A stretch of DNA of 64,000 bases from positions 186,001 to 250,000 of the forward strand of contig JAWKUI010000002.1 in the NCBI GenBank assembly GCA_041398705.1, read 5' to 3'. The stretch comes from NORP259 sp041398705. Its GTDB lineage: Bacteria; Planctomycetota; UBA1135; GCA-002686595. Shown in pieces: positions 19,010 to 26,221 of the stretch. A program made the position numbers and the translations under genes. How positions within the stretch are numbered: the stretch's first letter is position 1; each line of letters starts with the position of its first letter. The notes below the pieces were generated by a model, which had not been told where the DNA came from, searched no databases, and worked only from the letters and a program-made list of their open reading frames with translations.

Positions 19010-19783
19010 TTATTCCACAATCGTCCGGCGCTGCCAGCGAACCGGGACGAGGATCTTCCGATCAAAGTTGCCGGTCCATTCCGGCTTCAACCGGTGGCGC
19101 TTCAGGCAAGACACGACTTCGTGGCCGATGGCGACGGATTCACGTTCTTCGGCTTCCTCGGAAATGGGCTGTTCGTCCTGGGAGTATTGTCCATACGCAA
19201 GGGCCAAGGTGATCTCGTCGTTGTCCGCCAGCTCCTCCGCCAAACTCTGATCGTAGAAGAACGCGGCCCCGCGGATGCGGGCACGGAAGCCGGGGAATCG
19301 ACTTTCAATGAAGTCGATGCGAAGCGGGACGTCGCCCCACGAGCAGGACATGCAGCACGGGGAAACTTGCCAGAAGAGGATGCCCTTCTCCCGGAGTTCC
19401 GCTTCGACGGCATCGAGGCGATCGCAGTCGGTTTCCGCGGGCCAGTCTGCTTGTTCCTGGGAGAGGGTTTCGGTGGCCAACTGAATTTGCTCCTGCAAAT
19501 AGTCGACGTATCCAGGCTCCAGCTCCGGCGGGCACTGATCCACCAGGTAGATCTCGCGGGCCTTCTCAACGATTTGGTCGGAAGCCAACTGATTGAGCCG
19601 GACTTCTCCCCAAACGACCGCGCGAAGGTCGGCGCGCAAATCCGCATCAGGCAAGGCGCCCTGGCCATCCGTACCGGAGGAGGGAGTATTCGCCTTCTCT
19701 GAATTCTGCTGTGGGGCCACACACGCAGGCGCAATCAAGCCGCAGCCCACTAGAAAACGATGCAAGAGGTTCTTCAATACCAC
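19010..19783 (-). CDS. DUF6891-like exported protein, possibly a lipoprotein
   Basis: The 257-residue protein has a hydrophobic N-terminus ending in LIAPACVAP, a weak lipobox. The domain from about residue 110 follows the pattern I associate with DUF6891: DCDRLDAVEAELREKGILF, a CCMSC cysteine cluster, RGAAFFYDQ, LALAYG, and a C-terminal half with IGHEVVSCLKRHRLKPEW and ILVPVRWQRR. The family's function is unknown. It heads the operon with the two membrane proteins downstream. The family call is from memory of the pattern. Confidence 0.55.
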   Translation of the reverse strand: MVLKNLLHRFLVGCGLIAPACVAPQQNSEKANTPSSGTDGQGALPDADLRADLRAVVWGEVRLNQLASDQIVEKAREIYLVDQCPPELEPGYVDYLQEQIQLATETLSQEQADWPAETDCDRLDAVEAELREKGILFWQVSPCCMSCSWGDVPLRIDFIESRFPGFRARIRGAAFFYDQSLAEELADNDEITLALAYGQYSQDEQPISEEAEERESVAIGHEVVSCLKRHRLKPEWTGNFDRKILVPVRWQRRTIVE

Positions 19784-20197
19784 ATCTGGATTGTAGCGCG
19801 AACGTACGTCCAGAATGCTCGGTCGTCCATATCTTGCAGCAGATCGGAAGTCCGGGAAGCCCTCGGAGTGGAGGAGGATGCAGGCGGGGTCGCTCGATAG
19901 GAATTCGGGGCGGCATAACGTTGCATCTAGGGGCGAATTCCGGAGCGGTATACATCAGACTCCGGCGCGCAGGGGGGCGCCACCAAACGAGTCAAATGAC
20001 CTTGCCCCGTGGCGGATTGACCTTTTCACCCAAAGGCAACGCCGACACCAAATGGGGGGGTGTGCCGAAACCACCGGTTTTCGGGTCGTGGAAAGAAACC
20101 CTGGGCGGCGTGGGCGGTCTTCAGGGCAGCGCAGGCACCGATGGGGCCCCCATTGTCAACCCTTGTCAATCTAGGACAATCCATGTACCGTTGGGAA
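19784..20197. other. Intergenic region upstream of parD
   Basis: This gap of about 414 bp separates the divergently transcribed DUF6891-like operon from the ParD gene. It contains a seven-G run near 20054 and, at its right end, the TTGTC repeats listed as a putative operator. No gene was recognised. Confidence 0.4.
20153..20180 (+). promoter_or_regulatory. Putative ParD operator/promoter
   Basis: Two direct TTGTCAA repeats (20153-20159 and 20163-20169) are spaced 10 bp apart, and the second forms an inverted repeat with GACAA at 20175-20179 (7-bp spacer). The cluster lies 18 bp ahead of the parD start. ParD-type antitoxins usually repress their own promoter by binding such repeats, so autoregulation is inferred. 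Confidence 0.5.
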
Positions 20198-20464
20198 ATG
20201 AACGTCAACCTCACTCCCGAGCTTGAGGAGTTGGTCCGCCAGAAGGTCGAGACCGGGCTCTACAACAACCAAAGCGAGGTCATCCGGGAAGCGCTGCGGC
20301 TCCTGTTCGAGCAGGACCGCATACGTGAGGCACACCTGGTTGGATTGCGGAAGGTGCTGGCCGAGGGGCTCGTTCAGGCCGATCGAGGGCAGATGCGCGA
20401 TGGGCGGAAGGTGATTTCCGATGTGCGCAATCAGCTGAAGAAGGAACGCAAAGGCGGTCGGTGA
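20198..20464 (+). CDS. parD: ParD-family type II antitoxin
   Basis: The ATG at 20198 gives 88 residues starting MNVNLTPELEELVRQKV, the canonical ribbon-helix-helix N-terminus of ParD antitoxins, followed by YNNQSEVIREALRLLFEQD. The C-terminal half is charged and would normally wrap around the ParE toxin. A GTG at 20461 overlaps the stop codon and opens the remnant of parE, so the usual antitoxin-toxin order is kept, but the toxin is truncated. An upstream ATG at 20183 is possible but does not match family N-termini. The protein may persist as a DNA-binding regulator or as an anti-toxin for related loci. Confidence 0.85.
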   Translation: MNVNLTPELEELVRQKVETGLYNNQSEVIREALRLLFEQDRIREAHLVGLRKVLAEGLVQADRGQMRDGRKVISDVRNQLKKERKGGR

Positions 20465-20553
20465 GTCGCCGATACCTCCTCACGCGGATCGCGGAGGAAG
20501 AGCTGTTTCAGGCCGTGTGGCCGGTACACGTTTTCTGGAGAGAAGAAACATGA
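20461..20553 (+). pseudogene. parE: Truncated ParE toxin
   Basis: A GTG start overlaps the parD stop and encodes SRRYLLTRIAEEELFQAVW, matching the first helix of ParE/RelE-superfamily toxins. After that the sequence turns unrelated and stops at 20553, giving about 30 codons where a complete ParE has roughly 95-100. The stop overlaps the ATG of the next gene. The toxin body appears to have been deleted. Confidence 0.7.
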
Positions 20554-20837
20554 TCGCGATCCTCTACCGCTGGCGTTTGCTCGAAGGCCGCGAAGCGGAG
20601 TTTGCCGCCGCTTGGGCGGAAGTGACCGATGCGCTGGTGGCGCGGGGAGGCGGGGGTTCTGCGCTCTTCTCCTGTGAAGATGGCACCCATTGGGGGATTG
20701 CGCGATGGGTGGATCTGGATCACCGGAAGACGGCCTTTGACGGTCCGAGTTTGCCGGCAAGTGCGGTCATGAGGGATTGCATCGCCGAGCGGTTTCCGGA
20801 GATCTTGCTGACCGAATTGGACAATCGGTGGGCCTGA
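20550..20837 (+). CDS. Small ABM-like (antibiotic biosynthesis monooxygenase-fold) protein
   Basis: The ATG at 20550 gives 95 residues with the ferredoxin-like pattern of the ABM superfamily: a first strand MIAILYRWRLLEG, a helix REAEFAAAWAEVTDALVAR, a strand GSALFSCEDGTHWGIARW and a second helix before LTELDNRW. Members range from monooxygenases to small stress proteins, so no substrate can be named. It starts inside the truncated parE stop codon. Confidence 0.55.
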   Translation: MIAILYRWRLLEGREAEFAAAWAEVTDALVARGGGGSALFSCEDGTHWGIARWVDLDHRKTAFDGPSLPASAVMRDCIAERFPEILLTELDNRWA

Positions 20838-21013
20838 ACTTCGGTCTCGCTGGGACCGGATGCGGTTCGGCGCGCGGACGGCCGTGATGCAGGGAGAATC
20901 GTGAGGAGGATCCTTCGGGCCTCGGGCACCAGAAGTAGGTACACGGGGGCGCAGTCATCCGGCGCAGACCGGTCCCCCACCCCAGTCGGAACGAAAGGAC
21001 CAACAATATCAAA

Positions 21014-21049
21014 ACCGCCGCGCCCCCGGGGATGCGGGAGTACGGCGGT
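21014..21049 (-). terminator. Terminator of the SANT/Myb-like gene
   Basis: ACCGCCG (21014-21020) pairs with CGGCGGT (21043-21049) around a GC-rich loop, and the minus strand continues with TTTTGATATT. It lies about 30 bp past the stop at 21080. Confidence 0.55.
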
Positions 21050-21079
21050 GGATGGATTGGGCCCGGGGAGGCCGGGGGA

Positions 21080-21814
21080 TCAGTGGCCGGCGTCGGAGTG
21101 TTTGTTGCCGTAGCGCAGGCTGACGTTTTCGCGGCCCATTTCCTTGAGGCGCTCGGGGTCCTTGCGCAGGCCGAGGTTGTGGGCTTTGGAGACCACGCTC
21201 TTGACCGAACGCTGCAGGCGGCGGGCGATGTCGAGGTTGGAGTGGGCCGGGTAGAGCTCTTTGAGCAGCTCGAGGTCCTGGCTGCCCCAACGCGGCATGC
21301 GGGTGGCGCCTTCTTTCTTGGACTGACGGCGCAGGAAGGCCTTGTCCTTGGCGATGCAGAGTTTGTCGGCCAGGCCCTGCACATCGTCGAGGCGGCGGGC
21401 GAAGATGATCGCCAAGTCCTCGTCGCGGCGGGTGCCGTAGAGGCGCTTGAAGCGGGCGACGTCTTCTTGGGACCACTCCCCTTCCGTCTTGGTCAGGGCC
21501 AGCTCGACGAGTTTGTTCTCGATGTCGATCTGGCTGCGTCCCATGACCCGGCAGAGGGCGTCCATGCTGGATGCACCGAGATAGGCGCGCAGTTGCTCGA
21601 CTTCGTCGTCGCTCCAGGGCCCTTGCTTGGGCGAACTGGAGAACAACTCCTCGGCCATGGCGCGCACGGTGGCGACCGGACACTTCAACTCCCGCGCGAT
21701 GGCGGTTTCTTCGCGAAGCCCGTATAGCTCCCGGAACCGGGTCACCATTTCACTGGTCCAGGGACCCGGACGGGGGGCCGCACTTGGCTCCTGTCCCCAG
21801 TTGGATTCAGACAC
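21080..21814 (-). CDS. Protein with four SANT/Myb-like DNA-binding repeats
   Basis: A GTG at 21814, preceded by AGGAAG at good spacing, gives 244 residues; codons further upstream look non-coding. Four imperfect repeats of about 45 residues follow one another, each opening with a Trp motif (GPWTSEMV, GPWSDDEVEQL, GEWSQEDVARF, PRWGSQDLELL) and ending in a putative recognition helix such as SVKSVVSKAHNLGLRK. The pattern resembles Myb/SANT-like or GcrA-like helix-turn-helix units. The protein could be a DNA-binding regulator, though this is inferred from the repeats alone. No membrane segment is seen. Confidence 0.65.
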   Translation of the reverse strand: MSESNWGQEPSAAPRPGPWTSEMVTRFRELYGLREETAIARELKCPVATVRAMAEELFSSSPKQGPWSDDEVEQLRAYLGASSMDALCRVMGRSQIDIENKLVELALTKTEGEWSQEDVARFKRLYGTRRDEDLAIIFARRLDDVQGLADKLCIAKDKAFLRRQSKKEGATRMPRWGSQDLELLKELYPAHSNLDIARRLQRSVKSVVSKAHNLGLRKDPERLKEMGRENVSLRYGNKHSDAGH

Positions 21815-21986
21815 GATGCAACTTCCTTTGTTGGAACGGCAGGGGGTTAGACTACCAGTGCTTTCGGCAGGAACCGGGAATTCCCAAACCGTCGTCTGCT
21901 CATAGCTTGCCCAAAGAATCAGGGAAAGCCCATTTCTGGGTCCAACTTCCTGATTTTGCCCCGCCGGAGGGGTCGCCAAGGGGGGG

Positions 21987-23753
21987 TCAGGAACCCAAGC
22001 CCGCTTCCAGGTCGCCCTGGATCTCGGCCTTGAGGCCGTCGAGCAGGGCCTGGACCTGACCCTCGTCGGTCGCCCGTTCGAGCTCGGTCACGAGCCGCTC
22101 CAGCCGGTCGCGGGTGGTCGAACGCACCCCGAGCCGCACCTCGGCCAAGAAGTTCGGCGACACGCTCACGCCCGAGAATCCCATGCCGAGCAGCATCATC
22201 GCCACGACGAACTCCCCCGCCAGATCGCCGCAGACGGTGGCGGGCAGGCCGGCTTCGCGGGCCACCCGGCCGATGTACGCCAGGGAACGGATCACCGCGG
22301 GGTGATAGGGCTCGTACAACTTGGCCACGAACGGGTTGTCCCGGTCGGTGGCCAGCAGGTACTGCACGAGGTCGTTCGTACCGACGCTGATGAAGTCCAC
22401 GAGTTCCACCAGGTCGGGCAGGATGAGCACCGCGCTGGGCACTTCGATCATCGCCCCGAGTTCGACCTTGGCCGGGATGTCGTACCCCTGGGTCGTGAGT
22501 TGCTCGCGCACGCCATCCATGATCTTGCGCACGCGCCGCACCTCACCGATCGAACTCACCATCGGTAGCAAGACGCGCACCGGACCCAAGGCCCCCGCGC
22601 GCAGGATCGCGCGCAGCTGCACGCGCATCAGATCCTGCCACTCGAGCGTGATGCGCAGCCCGCGCCAACCGAGCGCTGGGTTGACCTCCTCGGGCAGGGT
22701 GAAATACGGCAGCTGCTTGTCGCCGCCGATGTCGAGCGTGCGGAAGACCACGGGTTTGCCCCCCATGTGGGTCACCACGCGCCGGTACAAGCGGAACTGT
22801 TCCTCTTCGCTCGGGAACTGGTTGCGCTCCATGTACAGGAACTCGGTGCGCAACAAGCCGACCCCATCGCAGTGCGACGGCTCGAACATGTCGAGGTCGC
22901 GCAGGCTCTCGAGGTTCACGAACACATCGAGCTGCGCGCCGTCCTGGGTCACCGCGGGTTGATCCGCCACGCGGCCGAGGGCTTCGCGTCGATTGGCGCG
23001 CGAAGTGGCGGCGCTATCAAACGCTTCGACTTCCGCCGGGCCGGGGTTGATCAGGATGCGCCCCTGGTCCCCATCGACGAGCAGGTGCATGCCCTGCTCC
23101 AGGCGGCTGAGCAGGTTGGGCAAACCCACGACGCACGGCAGACCAAAGGCCCGCGCGAGCACGGCCCCGTGCGAATACCGCCCGCCCGTGGTGGTCACGA
23201 TGGCGAGGATGCGGCGCGGATCGGCGAAGGTGACCACCTGCGGGCTGAGTTCGTCGGCCGCCAGGATCACGCGCTCGTCGGTCGCCAGCACCTGCTCGCG
23301 GTCGCGCTCGAGCAGTTCGTCGAGCACCACGCGCCAGGGCTCCGAAAGGTCCGCCGCGTAGTCGCGCACGCTGTCGCCGTCGAGCTGGCCCATGGTGCTG
23401 CGCAGGCGTTGCACGAGGCTCTGCACGGCGGACTCGGCGTTGACGCGTTCCTCGCGGATGGCCTTGTGCACCGAACCGAGGGCGCTGGGGTCCTCGAGAA
23501 TCATCTGGTGCACGGCGAAGATGCCCGCGTCCTGCGCGCCGGAGGTGCGTTCGACCAGGGCCTTCTGGCGCTCCATGCGCTGCTGCACCTGGCGGATGGC
23601 GCGCTGCAGGCGGTCGAGTTCGTTCTGGATCTCGTCCGCACGCAGGGTCCAGACGGGGGCCTTGTCGGCTCGGGCACGCACCACGTGCACGGGACCGCGC
23701 GCCAGACCGGGAGAGACCGCAATGCCGTTGATCGTCGCCATGGGAAGGCCCAT
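21987..23753 (-). CDS. ptsI: Phosphoenolpyruvate-protein phosphotransferase (PTS enzyme I)
   Basis: The ATG at 23753 gives 588 residues (a second ATG at 23741 would give MATINGIAVSPG, equally close to family N-termini). The phospho-histidine motif TTTGGRYSH places the active His at residue 195, and the catalytic cysteine lies in VCGDLAGE at residue 508. GVGLLRTEFLYM and RTLDIGGDKQLPYF are typical of the PEP-binding TIM barrel. Length is normal for enzyme I. No HPr, EIIA or HPr kinase gene is present in the window, so the partner proteins and any sugar or regulatory role cannot be read from context. The gene is transcribed away from the gene starting at 24360. Confidence 0.93.
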   Translation of the reverse strand: MGLPMATINGIAVSPGLARGPVHVVRARADKAPVWTLRADEIQNELDRLQRAIRQVQQRMERQKALVERTSGAQDAGIFAVHQMILEDPSALGSVHKAIREERVNAESAVQSLVQRLRSTMGQLDGDSVRDYAADLSEPWRVVLDELLERDREQVLATDERVILAADELSPQVVTFADPRRILAIVTTTGGRYSHGAVLARAFGLPCVVGLPNLLSRLEQGMHLLVDGDQGRILINPGPAEVEAFDSAATSRANRREALGRVADQPAVTQDGAQLDVFVNLESLRDLDMFEPSHCDGVGLLRTEFLYMERNQFPSEEEQFRLYRRVVTHMGGKPVVFRTLDIGGDKQLPYFTLPEEVNPALGWRGLRITLEWQDLMRVQLRAILRAGALGPVRVLLPMVSSIGEVRRVRKIMDGVREQLTTQGYDIPAKVELGAMIEVPSAVLILPDLVELVDFISVGTNDLVQYLLATDRDNPFVAKLYEPYHPAVIRSLAYIGRVAREAGLPATVCGDLAGEFVVAMMLLGMGFSGVSVSPNFLAEVRLGVRSTTRDRLERLVTELERATDEGQVQALLDGLKAEIQGDLEAGLGS

Positions 23754-24359
23754 GCTAGAGTCGGAGGGGCAAACGCGAACCCGACCGGGCCGGGCTTGGC
23801 GGCGGGCCGGGCGCGGTGCAAGGACGCCTGGTCCCCCGGCGGCCGAGCCATGGACGCCTTGGCCTGGGCACTTCGCGGGGGCTTTGTGCAGCCGGAGCAG
23901 CGCGCGTCCTTTCCGAGTCGCCCGCGCCAAGGGATCGGCCCCTCGCCGCAGAAGCTCCCTTCGCCATCGGAGCTGCCATGACCGTCGGAGCGGCCTTCTC
24001 CGCCCGAGCGGGCGGAAGCCGTCTGGACTACCGGCGGCCTTCTGAGCCGCCGGACCCGCCGGAACCGCCGGAATCCGCCTGGAGGCTGTGCCCCCAGGGC
24101 ATTAGCAACCCGCCGCTCCGATGCGGGACTGGCCCCCACCAGCCCTCCCATTTGCCCCATTCCGGGCTGGAAACCGCCCCCCAGGCCCACCGAACAAAGG
24201 AAATCGCATTTAGCGTGCAGATCGGGAGCCGGGCCTTTCGATGCCCAGGACGCGCGCTTCCCCCCCGGGGGCAGCAAGCCATCCAAAGGGGGACGTCGGA
24301 AGGAAGCGTCCAGAACTGCCATGCCCCGGCATGGCCTCCTCACACAACCGGCTAGACAG
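23754..24359. other. Long divergent intergenic region
   Basis: This region of about 600 bp separates ptsI from the coiled-coil gene. Short GC-rich hairpins (for example CCGCCCGAGCGGGCGG at 24000-24015) and CCGCCGGA-type short repeats near 24040-24075 are present. Open frames here look like GC-driven shadows, and no gene was recognised. Confidence 0.45.
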
Positions 24360-26144
24360 ATGACCAACCAAAACTCGCAAGGTCAGGGGGCGCAGTCCGC
24401 GTCGCCGCAGGGCCAGACCCAGGCCCAATCCAAAGCAGGCGGGGGCCTGCTGCTCTCCACCATCGGGTTCGGGGCTTTCGCGTTCGGCGCGGCCCTGCCT
24501 TTCGTGGGTTCCCAGCTCGGCCCGATCGCCGAGCAGCTCGCCACCCACGGCCTCGCTGCCGGCAACCTGATCGTCGGCGGCGCCGTGCTGCTCGGCCTCG
24601 GTTCGGTGGCGCGCGCCCTGGGCCGCTCTTCGCGCACCCAGGTCAGCACCGGCGACTCGATCGTCGACATCAGCCTCGGTCTGCAGACCCTTTCCGGTCA
24701 GGTCGAGGAGCTGCAGCAGAGCATGGGCCCCATCTTCGGGGAACTGCAGACCCTGCGCGGCGAGGTGTACCAGTACAGCCAGGCCCAAGAAGGCCAGGAC
24801 GACCAGAACGGCATCTTCCAGGTGGCCGCCAGCGTCGACAAGCTGCACGCCCGCATCGAAACCAGCCTCAAGAGTTTCGGGGGCAAGGTGGCGCAGCAAC
24901 TCGGCGCCATGGGCGAGCGCATCACGCAGAGCAGCACCGATGTGGACAAGCGCCTGGAAGACATGCGCAGCGGGCTTTCCGCCGAGAGTGGCGTCGACCA
25001 GAGCTTGATCACCCGACTCGAGGAACTCGAGCAGCAGGTGCAAGCCAGCCGCGACTCGCTGATGGGTTTTGTCGAAGAATGGCGCAAGGATCAGAGCTCC
25101 TGGCAATCCGCCGCCCAGGAACGCGAGGAGACGCGCGAGAGCGAGTGGCAGGAGCGCGAGCAACGCTGGCGCGAAATCGCCGAACGCGCGATCGTGGCCC
25201 AAGCACCCGTGGCGGGCGAGTCCGCGCCGGCGAAGGCGTGTGACGAACTCGAGCCGGGCTCGGCGATCGTCAGCGAAATGATCGAACAAGACGTGTTCGA
25301 ACCGACACAAGAGGTCGTCGCCTTGCTCGCGGCGCCGGTGTCCAAGGACGAATCGATCGAAGCCGAGGAGGAAGTCGAGACGACCTTCCAGCATGGATCG
25401 ATCTACGGCGCGGTGGAAACGACCCCGGAGTCGGTGCACCAGGAGTACACCCAGCCCGAGGTCTATCACCAGGAGATCGTGCAACCCGACTTCATGCAGC
25501 AGGACTTTGCGGCTCCGGTGCAGGGATACCCGGCCCCGGTGCAGGAACCCATCGTTTCCGAGCCCATCGCCGCGGAAAAGGAATCCTGGGATCCTGAGGA
25601 GTTCTACCAACCCCTGCAACTGCAGTCGCACCCGGCGCCCGTAGAGGAAACGCCGCAAGTGGAAGCGACCTTCGAAGCCGCGCAGCAGGGGCCGCAGGCG
25701 CCCATCGCGCCCTGGGACATGCACTTCAAACGCCCGGAACCCGTGCACGAGCCGGTCGTGGAGCAGGCGCCGCTGCAGTTCCTGCACGAGGCCCCGCCCA
25801 TCGAACCCAGCAACGCGGATCAAATGGCCCAGGCCCTCGACAAGCTGTTCCAACCGTCGGAGCGCGACATCGAGTCCGAGCCGGTGGCGGAAGCTGCGCC
25901 CAGCGCGTGGCAACCGCAACCCCAGCCCAGCGAGCCACAATCCGCCGGTTGGCAGGCGAGCGGCTGGAGCGAACCGGCCCCGGCCCTGCCGAGCGAGCCC
26001 TCCAGCTCGCCCTTCCCGGCTCCGATCCCGCTGCAGCAGACTCCGCAGCAGGAACAAGGGCACGGCGAGAAACCGGCCAGCGAGAGCCCCTACCAGCCTC
26101 CGCAGAGCCCGATGCGCTTCCGCTTCCCCGGCTTCGACAACTGA
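24360..26144 (+). CDS. Membrane-anchored coiled-coil protein with Pro/Gln/Glu-rich tail
   Basis: The ATG at 24360 (MTNQNSQGQGAQ) gives 594 residues. Two hydrophobic segments (LLLSTIGFGAFAFGAALPF and NLIVGGAVLLGLGSV) lie between residues 25 and 80. They are followed by about 200 residues of predicted coiled coil with heptad-like LQTLSGQVEELQQSM and LITRLEELEQQVQASRD, then a low-complexity acidic and proline-rich tail to the end, with recurring APVEE, QPEV and EPIV motifs. No family is recognised; a structural or scaffold role is one possibility. A strong bidirectional terminator follows at 26166. Confidence 0.7.
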   Translation: MTNQNSQGQGAQSASPQGQTQAQSKAGGGLLLSTIGFGAFAFGAALPFVGSQLGPIAEQLATHGLAAGNLIVGGAVLLGLGSVARALGRSSRTQVSTGDSIVDISLGLQTLSGQVEELQQSMGPIFGELQTLRGEVYQYSQAQEGQDDQNGIFQVAASVDKLHARIETSLKSFGGKVAQQLGAMGERITQSSTDVDKRLEDMRSGLSAESGVDQSLITRLEELEQQVQASRDSLMGFVEEWRKDQSSWQSAAQEREETRESEWQEREQRWREIAERAIVAQAPVAGESAPAKACDELEPGSAIVSEMIEQDVFEPTQEVVALLAAPVSKDESIEAEEEVETTFQHGSIYGAVETTPESVHQEYTQPEVYHQEIVQPDFMQQDFAAPVQGYPAPVQEPIVSEPIAAEKESWDPEEFYQPLQLQSHPAPVEETPQVEATFEAAQQGPQAPIAPWDMHFKRPEPVHEPVVEQAPLQFLHEAPPIEPSNADQMAQALDKLFQPSERDIESEPVAEAAPSAWQPQPQPSEPQSAGWQASGWSEPAPALPSEPSSSPFPAPIPLQQTPQQEQGHGEKPASESPYQPPQSPMRFRFPGFDN

Positions 26145-26165
26145 GCCGGCGAGGTAGCTGAAAAC

Positions 26166-26199
26166 CAAGGGGGGCGGTCCCATCGGACCGCCCCCCTTG
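26166..26199. terminator. Bidirectional intrinsic terminator
   Basis: A perfect 15-bp stem (26166-26180 with 26185-26199) with a CATC loop sits between two convergent genes. TTT follows on the plus strand and TTTT on the minus strand, so it can stop both the coiled-coil gene and tex. Confidence 0.85.
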
Positions 26200-26221
26200 T
26201 TTGCGTACCGGATCCGCCGGC

